Source of the DNA: Sphingomonas caeni
GTDB taxonomy: Bacteria; Pseudomonadota; Alphaproteobacteria; Sphingomonadales; Sphingomonadaceae
Length of the DNA stretch: 64,000 bases
NCBI RefSeq assembly: GCF_026013415.1
Contig: NZ_JAPDOK010000010.1
Span: forward strand, 39,914-103,913
Direction: 5' to 3'
In this document: positions 52,446 through 61,023 of the stretch, one piece after another
How positions within the stretch are numbered: position 1 is the stretch's first letter
Layout: each line of letters starts with the position of its first letter
Position numbers and translations under genes: made by a program
Notes under the pieces: generated by a model
Told to the model about the DNA's origin: nothing
Seen by the model: the letters and a program-made list of their open reading frames with translations, nothing else
Databases searched by the model: none

Positions 52446-52727
52446 ATGTCCGATGAAATCAACGACAACGATAGCCGCGAAGCAGCTGCGCGCCTGGATG
52501 AACCGGATGCGCACGGGCAGGCCGCGCTGCTGCTCGCCGAGAGCATCCTGCACGCGCTGATCGAGCACGGAACGCTGACGAACCCGCAAGCCATCGCGGT
52601 GGTCGAGAGCGCGGCGGAGGTGAAGGTCGAAGTGGCGACCCTTGCCGGCGAGTCGCGCAAACGGATGGAGGAATCGCTCGCGTTGCTCTCGAGGATCACC
52701 ATCTCGATGCAGACCGACTCGCAATAG
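52446..52727 (+). CDS. Conserved hypothetical small protein
   Basis: A 93-residue acidic helical protein (QAALLLAESILHALIEHGTL then VESAAEVKVEVATLAGES), with no signal peptide or membrane helix. ATG 52446 begins the compact part; the frame is open upstream to 52377 but that sequence is Cys/Arg/Trp-rich and unlike a protein start. It precedes cobA by 85 bp. Family not recognised. Confidence 0.6.
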   Translation: MSDEINDNDSREAAARLDEPDAHGQAALLLAESILHALIEHGTLTNPQAIAVVESAAEVKVEVATLAGESRKRMEESLALLSRITISMQTDSQ

Positions 52728-52812
52728 CGCCGTTGCCGGGCAAAGTTTCCCTACCCGCCCCCCAAACCATCCTCCGTTGCCCGCCGCGGCTACCGGGCCC
52801 ATCTCCGCGACC

Positions 52813-53598
52813 ATGGCGACACTCCTCGATCCAGCGGCGCGCGGCCGCGTCATCCTTGTCGGCGCAGGGCCCGGCGACCCCGGCCTGCTCACCGTGCGCG
52901 CCGTCGAGGCGCTTGGAGCGGCCGATGTCCTCGTCCATGACGGCCTCGTCGATCCGCGCGTGCTCGATCTCGCCCCGCAGGCGCACCGCATCTCGGTCGC
53001 CAAGCAGCGCTCCAGACACACGCTGTCGCAGGATGGGATCAACGCCCTCATCATCGCGCATGTGAAGACCGGCGCGATCGTCGTGCGTCTGAAGGGCGGC
53101 GACCCCTTCATCTTCGGGCGCGGCGGCGAGGAAGTCGAAGCCGTCCGCGCCGCGGGCCTGCCCGTCGAGGTCATCCCCGGCATCTCCGCCGCGCTCGGCG
53201 CCGCGGCCGAGGCGATGCTGCCGCTCACCCATCGCGACTGGTCGAGCGCGGTCAGCTTCGTCGCGGGCCAGTGCAAGGGCTTGAGCGAACAGAATTGGTC
53301 GGGCCTCGCCGGCAAGGGCCGCACCCTCGTCATCTATATGGGCGTCGCCACCTGCCCCGAGATTTCGGAGAAGCTGATGGCAGAGGGCGTCGCCCCCGAC
53401 ATGCCCGTCGCCGTGCTAGAGCGCGGCACGCTCGAGGGCAGCCGCCGCCTGCGCACCCTGCTCGCCGATCTCGGGGCGATGGTCGAGCGCGAGAAGGTCA
53501 AGAGCCCCGCGATCATCGTCGTCGGCGAAGTCGTGATGCTCGCCGATGCCGAGGACAAGCTCGCCGCCTGGGCTAACACCGCGGAGATGCTGGCATGA
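52813..53598 (+). CDS. cobA: Uroporphyrinogen-III C-methyltransferase
   Basis: SAM-dependent methylation of uroporphyrinogen III to precorrin-2, the start of siroheme synthesis. The 261 residues show VILVGAGPGDPGLLTVRAVEAL, the VRLKGGDPFIFGRGGEE block and VIPGISAALGAAAEAMLPLTHR, all diagnostic. The single methyltransferase domain lacks the CysG oxidase/chelatase part. As first gene of the sulfate-assimilation operon it would supply siroheme to CysI. Its stop overlaps the next ATG (ATGA). Confidence 0.95.
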   Translation: MATLLDPAARGRVILVGAGPGDPGLLTVRAVEALGAADVLVHDGLVDPRVLDLAPQAHRISVAKQRSRHTLSQDGINALIIAHVKTGAIVVRLKGGDPFIFGRGGEEVEAVRAAGLPVEVIPGISAALGAAAEAMLPLTHRDWSSAVSFVAGQCKGLSEQNWSGLAGKGRTLVIYMGVATCPEISEKLMAEGVAPDMPVAVLERGTLEGSRRLRTLLADLGAMVEREKVKSPAIIVVGEVVMLADAEDKLAAWANTAEMLA

Positions 53599-53897
53599 GC
53601 ATGAAGCTGTTGACCGGAAACGACCTGCGCACCGGCGAGGTCACCTGGTGGACCGGCACCGGCTGGTCGCGCTTCGTCGAGAATGCCGTCGATGTCGACG
53701 AGCATGGCGAAGCGATCGCGACCGAGGAAATCGGCGCCCGCCGCGTCAACGCTGCCTATGTGATCGACGCGGTCGACACGCCCGAGGGCCCCCGCCCCGC
53801 GCACATCAAGGACCGTATCCGCGCGCTGGGCCCCACCGTGCGGCTCGATCTGACCCTCAAGCCTGCCGATCCCGACGCCGGAAGCTGGGTGATCTGA
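53595..53897 (+). CDS. DUF2849 family protein
   Basis: A 100-residue protein typical of alphaproteobacterial cys operons, always between the siroheme methyltransferase and the sulfite reductase gene in the loci I know. Core: LTGNDLRTGEVTWWTGTGWS and AYVIDAVDTPEGPRPAHIKDR. It may help in siroheme or sulfite handling, inferred from context. Coupled to cobA by ATGA and 1 bp before cysI. Confidence 0.88.
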   Translation: MSMKLLTGNDLRTGEVTWWTGTGWSRFVENAVDVDEHGEAIATEEIGARRVNAAYVIDAVDTPEGPRPAHIKDRIRALGPTVRLDLTLKPADPDAGSWVI

Positions 53898-53898
53898 C

Positions 53899-55530
53899 AT
53901 GTACAAATACGACAAATACGACCAGGCGATCGTCGATGCCCGTGTCGAGGAATTCCGCGATCAGGCGGCGCGGCGCATTGCCGGCGCGCTGACCGAGGAC
54001 CAGTTCAAGCCGCTCCGGCTCAAGAACGGCCTCTATCTCCAGCTCCACGCCTATATGCTGCGCGTCGCCATCCCCTATGGCACGCTCGACAGCCGCCAGA
54101 TGCGGATGCTGGGCCATATCGCGCGCAAGTACGACCGCGGCTATGGCCATTTCACCACCCGCCAGAACCTCCAATATAACTGGATCAAGCTCGAAGAAGC
54201 CGCGGACATCCTCGCCGATCTCGCCAGCGTCGAGATGCATGCGATCCAGACCAGCGGCGAGAGCATCCGCAACGTCTCGTCGGACCAATATGCCGGCGCC
54301 GCAGCCGACGAGATCGCCGATCCGCGCCCCTGGGCCGAGCTGATCCGGCAAGCGACGACCTTCCACCCCGAATTCAGCTACCTCCCCCGCAAGTTCAAGA
54401 TCGCGGTGACCGCCGCCGAAGAGGACCGCGCCGCGATCCGCCTCCACGATATCGGCCTCAAGCTGGTCAGGAACGGCGCGGGCGAGCTCGGCTTCGAAGT
54501 CTATATCGGCGGCGGCATGGGCCGCACGCCCTTCGTCGCGCCGCTGATCCGCCCCTTCCTGCCCGCCGAACATCTGTTCAGCTATTGCGAGGCGGCGCTG
54601 CGCGTGTGGAACCGCTGGGCCCGCCGCGACAATATCCACAAGCAGCGGATCAAGATCCTCGTCCACGATCTGGGGCAGGAGGAATTCACCCGCCAGGTCG
54701 AAGAGGAATGGCAGGCGATCCTGCCCAACCAGTCCGACGTGCCGATGGTCGAGTTCGACCGTATCGCCGCCTATTTCGTCGATCCGCCGTTCGAAGCCGG
54801 CGCGCCCGACGAGATCGACCGTAGCGATCCCGATTTCGCGCTCTGGGTCGATCAGAATGTCGTGGCCCACAAGGCGCCCGGCTATGCGATCGTCAATATC
54901 AGCCTGAAGCCGATCGGCGGCATCCCCGGCGACGCCAGCGCCGAGCAGATCGAGCTGATGGCCGATCTCGCCGAACGCTATAGCTTCGACGAACTCCGCG
55001 TCACCCATGCCCAGAACATCGTTCTGCCGCATGTCCGCAAGGCCGACCTCTACGCGCTGTGGCAGACGCTTTCCGAAAACGGCTTGGCCGAGGCTAATCT
55101 CGACCTGATCAGCGATATCATCGCCTGCCCCGGTCTCGATTATTGCAGCCTCGCCAATGCCCGCTCGATCCCGATCGCGCAAAAGCTCTCGCAGCGCTTC
55201 GGCGACGATCGCCAGCGCGAGATCGGCGAGCTCAAGCTCAAGATCAGCGGCTGCATCAACGCCTGCGGCCACCATCACGCCGGCCATATCGGCATCCTCG
55301 GCGTCGATCGTAAGGGCACCGAGAATTACCAGCTGCTGCTCGGCGGATCGGGCGCGGAGGACGCCAGCCTCGGCAAGATCACCGGCCCCGGCTTCGACGA
55401 GGACGGCATCGTCGATGCGGTCGAGAAGGCGACGCAGGTCTATCTCGACCGCCGCGAGGAAGGCGAACGCTTCCTAGACACCTATCGCCGCGTCGGAATG
55501 GAGCCGTTCAAGGAGGCGATCTATGGATAA
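53899..55530 (+). CDS. cysI: Nitrite/sulfite reductase, hemoprotein (CysI)
   Basis: Six-electron reduction of sulfite to sulfide in assimilation. The 543 residues contain the siroheme/[4Fe-4S] ligands C-x5-C (ACPGLDYCSLAN, near residue 410) and C-x3-C (GCINACGHHHAGHIG, near 452), the basic substrate-binding residues in YGHFTTRQNLQYNWIKLEE, and the two ferredoxin-like half-domains. By sequence alone nitrite reduction cannot be excluded, but the cobA and cysH neighbours favour sulfite. It overlaps the DUF934 gene by 8 bp. Confidence 0.94.
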   Translation: MYKYDKYDQAIVDARVEEFRDQAARRIAGALTEDQFKPLRLKNGLYLQLHAYMLRVAIPYGTLDSRQMRMLGHIARKYDRGYGHFTTRQNLQYNWIKLEEAADILADLASVEMHAIQTSGESIRNVSSDQYAGAAADEIADPRPWAELIRQATTFHPEFSYLPRKFKIAVTAAEEDRAAIRLHDIGLKLVRNGAGELGFEVYIGGGMGRTPFVAPLIRPFLPAEHLFSYCEAALRVWNRWARRDNIHKQRIKILVHDLGQEEFTRQVEEEWQAILPNQSDVPMVEFDRIAAYFVDPPFEAGAPDEIDRSDPDFALWVDQNVVAHKAPGYAIVNISLKPIGGIPGDASAEQIELMADLAERYSFDELRVTHAQNIVLPHVRKADLYALWQTLSENGLAEANLDLISDIIACPGLDYCSLANARSIPIAQKLSQRFGDDRQREIGELKLKISGCINACGHHHAGHIGILGVDRKGTENYQLLLGGSGAEDASLGKITGPGFDEDGIVDAVEKATQVYLDRREEGERFLDTYRRVGMEPFKEAIYG

Positions 55531-55975
55531 GGCCCATATTTTGCCTGCGAACGCCAGCGGGCTCCGCTTCCGCGACGACCCCGTGCACGAAGAGCCCGCG
55601 GTCACGCTCGACGCCTTCCTCACCCAGCCCAATGCGACCGCGGTCCGCGTCGAGGCCGGCGAGGACGCACGGCGGCTCATCCCGCACTTCGATCGCCTCG
55701 CCTTGGTCGAAGTCGATTTCCCCCGCTTCCGCGACGGCCGCGGCTATTCCTCGGCCAAGATCCTGCGCGAGGCGGGCTATACTGGCGAGCTCCGCGCGGC
55801 GGGCGATGTGCTGGTCGACCAGATGCTGTTCATGCGCCGCGTCGGCTTCGACAGCTTCGTGCCCAACGCGCCGGTGGACGAAGCCGTCCTCGCCGCCACG
55901 CTCGCGCGCTACGACTTCGTCTATCAGCCCGCCGCCGACGCTGCGGTGCCGGTATGGAAGCTCCGCCATGGCTGA
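55523..55975 (+). CDS. DUF934 family protein
   Basis: A 150-residue protein regularly found between cysI and cysH. The conserved centre is FPRFRDGRGYSSAKILREAGYTGELRAAGDVLVDQMLFMRRVGFD. It may act as an accessory or oxidoreductase subunit of sulfite reduction; no catalytic residue is known. It overlaps both neighbours by 8 bp, so expression is tightly coupled. Confidence 0.9.
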   Translation: MDKAHILPANASGLRFRDDPVHEEPAVTLDAFLTQPNATAVRVEAGEDARRLIPHFDRLALVEVDFPRFRDGRGYSSAKILREAGYTGELRAAGDVLVDQMLFMRRVGFDSFVPNAPVDEAVLAATLARYDFVYQPAADAAVPVWKLRHG

Positions 55976-56735
55976 TGCGGGCGTGCGCAAAATAGACCGC
56001 ATCGACGTCGCGCCCCGCTTCACCGAGGCCGACGCCGTGCGCCTCAACAACATGTTCCGCGGCACCGATACGCACGAGATGCTGAAGGCCGTGCTCGGCA
56101 ATCACATGCTCGGCGAGGTCGCGGTGGTCTCCTCGTTCGGCGCCGAATCCGCGGCACTGCTCCACCTCGTCGCCAGCGTCGATCCGGCGACCCCGGTGCT
56201 CTTCATCGACACCTTCAAGCATTTCCCCGAAACGCTCGCCTATCGCGACCAGCTCGTCGACCTGCTCGGCCTCACCAATCTCCGCATCCTCACCCCCGAC
56301 GCCGAGCTGCTCGCCAAGAAGGACGCGACCGAGCTGCGCTGGTCCTACGATCCCGATGGCTGCTGCGAGATCCGCAAGGTCCAGCCGCTCGAAAAGGCGC
56401 TGGCGGGCGTCGATGCGACGATCACCGGCCGCAAGGCGTTCCAGGCGAGCACCCGCAACGCCCTGCCCCGCTTCGAGATCGACGGGGATCGCCTCAAGGT
56501 CAACCCCCTCGCCAACTGGACCAAAGCCGATCTCGACGCCTATTTCGAAGCGCACGACCTCCCCAAGCACCCGCTCGAGGCGCAGGGCTATCTCTCGATC
56601 GGCTGCGCGCCCTGCACCAGCGTGGTCAAGCCCGGCGAAGACCCCCGCGCGGGCCGCTGGCGCGGCTGGGAGAAGACCGAGTGCGGCATCCACACGCCGG
56701 TCGAGGACAACGACCCTAACCTCCCGGTCTTCTGA
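55968..56735 (+). CDS. cysH: Phosphoadenylyl/adenylyl-sulfate reductase
   Basis: Thioredoxin- or glutaredoxin-dependent reduction of activated sulfate to sulfite. The 255 residues have the nucleotide loop AVVSSFGAESAALLHL, the catalytic tail ECGIH, and the cysteines DGCCEIRK and IGCAPCTSV that bind a [4Fe-4S] cluster. That cluster marks the APS-using subtype, common in alphaproteobacteria, even though the usual name is PAPS reductase. It is the last gene of the cobA-DUF2849-cysI-DUF934-cysH operon. Confidence 0.94.
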   Translation: MADAGVRKIDRIDVAPRFTEADAVRLNNMFRGTDTHEMLKAVLGNHMLGEVAVVSSFGAESAALLHLVASVDPATPVLFIDTFKHFPETLAYRDQLVDLLGLTNLRILTPDAELLAKKDATELRWSYDPDGCCEIRKVQPLEKALAGVDATITGRKAFQASTRNALPRFEIDGDRLKVNPLANWTKADLDAYFEAHDLPKHPLEAQGYLSIGCAPCTSVVKPGEDPRAGRWRGWEKTECGIHTPVEDNDPNLPVF

Positions 56736-56744
56736 TCCCGTCGA

Positions 56745-57134
56745 TTAGCCGTTCGGCTCGGAAAGCCATGCCAAGGCCTCTCCGCGGTCGGTAAAAACGC
56801 CATAGCCGGGGGCAATGTGGCGCGTTTGCAGCGTGACCAACGCGCTTGAGACCAAAACGGCAATCCGCCGGGAACCGATTGACGGATCCGCCGCCATGCC
56901 GGCAAGTTTCGCCAGCACCTCCTGCGATTGCACGGCATATTGGGTCGTGTCGAAGAGCGTAACCTGCTCGCCGATCCGGCATCCGCCCACTGGCAGCGCT
57001 CGCAACAAGCGGCGCAGCTCGCTGTCGAAGCGCTGTATGGTTGCGGCATCCCAATAGCCACGCATGCCAATTTCGACGAACTTGCGCGCAGGCTCGATCC
57101 GGATGGTGAAGGAAGGATCGTCAAGCCGCGGCAT
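56745..57134 (-). CDS. Hypothetical STAS/SpoIIAA-like protein
   Basis: A 129-residue soluble protein with the alternating strand-helix pattern of a SpoIIAA-like domain (SFTIRIEPARKFVEIGMRGYWD at the start, RIAVLVSSALVTLQTRHIA near the end). ATG 57134 is chosen because GAGG lies 5 bases upstream and the domain begins there; ATG 57242 in frame would add a low-complexity Ser/Ala stretch and leave only 28 bp to the divergent repressor gene. Function unknown. Confidence 0.65.
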   Translation of the reverse strand: MPRLDDPSFTIRIEPARKFVEIGMRGYWDAATIQRFDSELRRLLRALPVGGCRIGEQVTLFDTTQYAVQSQEVLAKLAGMAADPSIGSRRIAVLVSSALVTLQTRHIAPGYGVFTDRGEALAWLSEPNG

Positions 57135-57247
57135 AAGCGCCTCTATTGCATCTCTGGTCCCCCGCGCCGGAGCAGGAGAAGAAGCTGACCCGGCACTGGA
57201 AATAACCGGCCCGCGCAATTCCTGTTCCAGCCAGTTTGACATATTTC

Positions 57248-57265
57248 GATGTTTAGCTAAACATC
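57248..57265. promoter_or_regulatory. SdpR/ArsR-type operator
   Basis: GATGTTTAGCTAAACATC is a perfect 18-bp palindrome ending 5 bp before the repressor ATG. This is where an autorepressor of the SdpR type would be expected to bind. No Shine-Dalgarno site separates it from the start codon, so the mRNA may be nearly leaderless. Confidence 0.65.
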
Positions 57266-57270
57266 AACTC

Positions 57271-57594
57271 ATGAACGCCGTCTTCAAAGCGCTGTCCGAC
57301 CCAACTCGCCGCAAGGTGCTTGAGCTGCTCCGCCAGCGCCCGATGACCGCGGGCGAGCTGAGCGACCAGTTCCAGGTGTCCAAGCCCACCATGTCCGCCC
57401 ATTTCGCGGTGCTCCGCGAGGCCGGACTGGTCGACGCCAGCAAGCAGGGCGTCACCATCACCTATCGGCTCAAACTCTCGGTGCTCGAGGATGCGCTGCT
57501 CGGCTTCGCGCAGGTTTTCGGCATCGGCGCCGCCCAAGGGGCGATAGCACCTGCATCCGAGCCCACCGAAATTCAGGAAGGAGAATCCCCATGA
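57271..57594 (+). CDS. ArsR-family autorepressor, SdpR type
   Basis: A 107-residue winged-helix repressor. The N-terminal MNAVFKALSDPTRRKVLELLRQRPMTAGELSDQF and recognition helix VSKPTMSAHFAVLREAGLV are those of the SdpR subgroup, with no metal-binding cysteines. The stop overlaps the following membrane-protein start (ATGA). In Bacillus SdpR is paired with the membrane immunity protein SdpI; the gene order here is analogous. Confidence 0.88.
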   Translation: MNAVFKALSDPTRRKVLELLRQRPMTAGELSDQFQVSKPTMSAHFAVLREAGLVDASKQGVTITYRLKLSVLEDALLGFAQVFGIGAAQGAIAPASEPTEIQEGESP

Positions 57595-57995
57595 GGTCCA
57601 TCGCCTCCGCCCTCGTCCTCGCCGCTGCCTTCCTCGCGCTGTCGGCGGGGCTCCGTTACGCCGCCAATATCGACCTGATCAGCGACGAGACCATGAAGCG
57701 AACCGTCCAGGTCGTGATCGGCCTCGGCCTCGCCATCTATTCCAACTTCACGCCCAAGCAGATCGGACCGCAGGGTTCCCCCGCCATCGAGGCGTGGAAG
57801 CAGAAGATGCTGCGGGTCGCCGGCTGGTCGATGGTGCTTGCGGGGCTTACCTATGCCGCGCTGTGGGCCTTCGCGCCGCTGGGCTTCGCCGGCACCGCCT
57901 CGGTTGCGGTGGTTGTCACCGCGATGGTCGTCTCGCTCGGCTACGCGATCCGCTGCATCGCCGCCTGCCAGATACTCAGCACGCGCGGAGCCTAG
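57591..57995 (+). CDS. Membrane protein coupled to the SdpR-type repressor
   Basis: A 134-residue inner-membrane protein with four hydrophobic helices (about residues 4-22, 40-52, 75-96 and 102-122). The short loop YSNFTPKQIGPQ resembles the NxxPK loop of SdpI-like proteins, although overall similarity to SdpI is low. It could act as signal-transducing partner that sequesters the repressor, by analogy only. The stop codon directly abuts the 266-bp cloverleaf element. Confidence 0.7.
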   Translation: MRSIASALVLAAAFLALSAGLRYAANIDLISDETMKRTVQVVIGLGLAIYSNFTPKQIGPQGSPAIEAWKQKMLRVAGWSMVLAGLTYAALWAFAPLGFAGTASVAVVVTAMVVSLGYAIRCIAACQILSTRGA

Positions 57996-58261
57996 GGTGT
58001 GTCCTCGCTACCCACGATGGCCGTGATCGCCCGGAGAGGGGCGCTGGCAAGGAAGGTCGCGCAGTCGCGTAGCGGTGCTACGCGCAAGCGGCCTGACGCC
58101 GTCCAGCGCCCCTCTCCGGGCGACCCCTTCAGGGCGGGCGCCTTTTGGCGCACAGCGGCGTCGCGCGTCGATCACGATGGAAACCCATCGCTCTCTCCTT
58201 GCTCCTACCCGTGCGCCAAAATGCGCTCCGTCACGGCCATCGCGGGTAGCGAGGACACACC
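57996..58261. repeat. 266-bp cloverleaf-like inverted-repeat element between convergent stop codons
   Basis: Outer arms of 31 bases (57996-58026 and 58231-58261) match with a single mismatch, beginning GGTGTGTCCTCGCTACCC. Directly inside, a 21-bp perfect hairpin (58027-58047 / 58101-58121, TCGCCCGGAGAGGGGCGCTGG) and a second stem (58136-58151 / 58211-58226, 15 of 16) complete a three-way junction. The element fills the whole gap, from the base after one stop codon to the base before the other. No ORF is credible inside. Confidence 0.85.
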
Positions 58262-59752
58262 TTAGTGCCCCGGCATCAGATCGCTGAACTTGGTGAACTG
58301 CCGGTCGAAGCGCAGGTCCACCGAACCGGTTGCGCCGTGGCGCTGCTTCGCGACGATCACCGTCGCCTTGCCCGCCACGCGCAGCTGCTCGTCCTGCCAG
58401 GTCTGGTATTTCTCCAGATCGTCGGCGGACGAATTGGCGTCGGGGGCTTTGGGCGCCTTGAAATCGTGATAATATTCGTCGCGATAGACGAACAGCACGA
58501 TATCCGCGTCCTGCTCGATCGAACCCGACTCACGAAGGTCGGAAAGCTGCGGGCGCTTGTCCTCGCGCTGCTCGACCGCGCGGCTCAGCTGCGAGAGCGC
58601 GATCACCGGCACGTGCAGCTCCTTGGCCAGCGTCTTGAGCCCGCGCGAAATCTCCGAGATTTCCTGCACGCGCCCGTCGCCCTGGCTACGGCTGCTGCCC
58701 TGGAGCAGCTGGAGATAGTCGACCACGACCATCCCGATCTTGTGCTGCCGCTTCAGCCGCCGCGCGCGTGTCCTGAGCGCCGCGATCGTCAGCGCAGGCG
58801 TATCGTCGATGAAAAGCGGGAGCTGCTCCAGATCGGCCGCGGCGCGCGCGAATTTCTGGAAGTTGGACGGGCTGATGTCGCCGGTGCGCAATTTCTCCGA
58901 CACGATCTCCGATTGCTCGGACAGGATACGCATCGCCAGCTGGTCCGCCGACATTTCGAGACTGAAGAACGCCACCGGCGCGCCGATCGATTTGTCCTCG
59001 GGAATCCCCGCTTCGCGGTCGTCGATCCAACGCCGCGCCGCGTTGAAGGCGATGTTGGTCGCGAGCGAGGTCTTGCCCATGCCCGGCCGCCCGGCGAGGA
59101 TGATCAGGTCGGAGCGGTTCATGCCGCCGGTCATCGCGTTGAGATCGGCCATGCCGGTGGTGATGCCCGAGACCGAGCCACCCGAATTCATCGCCCGCTC
59201 GGCCTGCTTGACCGCCAGCGCGGCGGCGCGGGTGAAGCTCTTCGCCCCGCCGTCATTCGCGCCCTTCTCGGCGACCTCGTACAGCTTCATTTCGGCGATT
59301 TCGATCTGCGCCGCCGGGTTGATCTCCTTGCTGGTGTCGAGCGCCTCATCGACCATGTCGCGCCCCACCGTCACCAGCGCGCGCAGCATCGCTAGATCGT
59401 ACACCTGCTCCGCGAACGCCCGCGCGCCGATCAGGCTCGCCGGATTGCCGGTCAGCTGCGCCAGATAGGCGGGCCCGCCCAGCTCCTTCATCGCCGGATC
59501 GGCGGCGAACAGCGGGCGCAAGGTCACCGGGCTCGCCAGCCGGTTTTCGCCGACCAGGAACGCGATCTGCTCATAGATCCGCCCGTGCAGAGGCTCGAAG
59601 AAGTGCTCGGGCCGCAGCCGCTGGAGCACATCCTCGGCGATCCGGTTGTCGATCATCATCGCGCCCAGCAGCGCGGCCTCGGCCTCGACATTCTGCGGGA
59701 GGGTCACGCCCTCGGGCGAACCCGGGGCGGGAAAGGGAATCGGTTGAGCCAT
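58262..59752 (-). CDS. dnaB: Replicative DNA helicase
   Basis: Hexameric 5'-3' helicase of the replication fork, 496 residues. N-terminal DnaB domain (LPQNVEAEAALLGAMMIDN), linker helix, and RecA-like C-terminal domain with Walker A GRPGMGKTSLATN, Walker B MVVVDYLQLLQG and the arginine-finger region SQLSRAVEQREDKRPQLSDLRESGSIEQDAD. Essential housekeeping gene; nothing odd apart from the structured element at its 3' end. Confidence 0.97.
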   Translation of the reverse strand: MAQPIPFPAPGSPEGVTLPQNVEAEAALLGAMMIDNRIAEDVLQRLRPEHFFEPLHGRIYEQIAFLVGENRLASPVTLRPLFAADPAMKELGGPAYLAQLTGNPASLIGARAFAEQVYDLAMLRALVTVGRDMVDEALDTSKEINPAAQIEIAEMKLYEVAEKGANDGGAKSFTRAAALAVKQAERAMNSGGSVSGITTGMADLNAMTGGMNRSDLIILAGRPGMGKTSLATNIAFNAARRWIDDREAGIPEDKSIGAPVAFFSLEMSADQLAMRILSEQSEIVSEKLRTGDISPSNFQKFARAAADLEQLPLFIDDTPALTIAALRTRARRLKRQHKIGMVVVDYLQLLQGSSRSQGDGRVQEISEISRGLKTLAKELHVPVIALSQLSRAVEQREDKRPQLSDLRESGSIEQDADIVLFVYRDEYYHDFKAPKAPDANSSADDLEKYQTWQDEQLRVAGKATVIVAKQRHGATGSVDLRFDRQFTKFSDLMPGH

Positions 59753-59845
59753 CGGACTGTCCTATATGCGGGACATCATACACGCCCGCCGAAACCATGG
59801 TCCATGCTTGTGGAAAACGTGGAATGAACAGATAGGGGCGCAAGC

Positions 59846-60325
59846 ATGGCCGATCCGCGCATCATCGACGTGACTCTCGACGAGCGCACTATCCTGTGGC
59901 GCTCGGCCGATATCGAGCAGGAGCGCCGTATCGCGATCTTCGACCTGCTCGAGGACAATCATTTCGCGCCCCACAAGCACGCCGACACCTATCCAGGGCC
60001 CTACAAGCTCCATCTGCGCGTCGAGGAGGGCCGGCTCGCGCTCGAGATTCACCGTGCCGATGGGTCCCACCTCGAAACATTGGTGCTCGGTCTGGCCCGA
60101 TTCCGCCGCCCGATCCGGGATTACTTCGCGATCTGTGATAGTTATTATGCCGCCATCCGCAATGCCACGCCCGCCCAGATCGAAACGGTCGATATGGCGC
60201 GGCGCGGCATCCACAACGAAGCGGCAGAGCTGCTGCGCGAACGGCTGGAGGGCAAGATCGACGTGGACTTCGATACCGCGCGCCGCCTGTTCACGCTGAT
60301 CTGCGTCCTCCATATCAAGGGCTGA
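59846..60325 (+). CDS. UPF0262 family protein
   Basis: A 159-residue cytosolic protein characteristic of alphaproteobacteria: EQERRIAIFDLLEDNHFAP, then RFRRPIRDYFAICDSYYAAI and ETVDMARRGIHNEAAELL. Function unknown. Its stop codon overlaps the next ATG (TGATG). In other genomes it often lies near hisD and ArsC-like genes; here it is divergent from dnaB. Confidence 0.9.
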   Translation: MADPRIIDVTLDERTILWRSADIEQERRIAIFDLLEDNHFAPHKHADTYPGPYKLHLRVEEGRLALEIHRADGSHLETLVLGLARFRRPIRDYFAICDSYYAAIRNATPAQIETVDMARRGIHNEAAELLRERLEGKIDVDFDTARRLFTLICVLHIKG

Positions 60326-61023
60326 TGGCCTCCGCCCGAATCTGGTCGCGGCGCATCCGCATCACGGGCGGGATCGCGCTGTCGCTGGCGCTGGTCGGCC
60401 TCACCGCATGGCTGTTCGCGATCAACTGGACGCCCGACCGCGACGCCTTCCCCGTCCAGGGAATCGATATCAGCGAGGCGAACGATCCGGCCGATTGGTT
60501 CGCGGTCAAGGCCACCCACCAGATCCAGTTCGTCTATGCCCGTGCCTCGATGGGCGCCACCGGCCGCGACAAGCGCTTCCCGATGCACTGGAGCGGGCTC
60601 GGCCAGGCGGGGATGCGCCGCGGCGCCATCCATGTCTTCTCGCTATGCCAGCTCGCGGCGGACCAGGCGGGCAATTTGGTCGGCGCGATCCCGCCCTCGC
60701 CCGATCAGCTTCCAGCGGCGCTCGATCTCGCCTTCCAGCCCGGCTGCACCGCCCACCCGGAGCGCAGCGTCGTGCTCAGCGAGATCGCGCGCTTCGTCAG
60801 GGGCGTCGAGAGCGCCACCGGCAAGCCCGTCATCCTGCGCATCACCCCCGAATTCGAGGCGCGCTACCATGTCAGCAGCGCAATCCCGCGCAAGCTGTGG
60901 AGCGTGCAATCCTTTTTCCCGCCAGCCTATTTCGACAAGCGCTGGACCTTGTGGCAAGCATCCGGCTTCCGTCGCTTTTCCGGGATCAGCGGCGCGGTGA
61001 ACTGGAACGTGATGGTCAAATGA
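60325..61023 (+). CDS. Glycoside hydrolase family 25 (lysozyme-like), membrane-anchored
   Basis: A 232-residue protein with one N-terminal helix (about residues 14-33, GGIALSLALVGLTAWLFAIN) that may be a signal anchor, and a GH25 muramidase-like barrel: QGIDISEANDPADWF, FVYARASMGATGRDKRF, GAIHVFSLCQ and LWQASGFRRFSGISGAVNWN. The first Asp of the family motif is present. It would act on periplasmic peptidoglycan. Coupled to UPF0262 and to cytidine deaminase by start/stop overlaps. Confidence 0.82.
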   Translation: MASARIWSRRIRITGGIALSLALVGLTAWLFAINWTPDRDAFPVQGIDISEANDPADWFAVKATHQIQFVYARASMGATGRDKRFPMHWSGLGQAGMRRGAIHVFSLCQLAADQAGNLVGAIPPSPDQLPAALDLAFQPGCTAHPERSVVLSEIARFVRGVESATGKPVILRITPEFEARYHVSSAIPRKLWSVQSFFPPAYFDKRWTLWQASGFRRFSGISGAVNWNVMVK

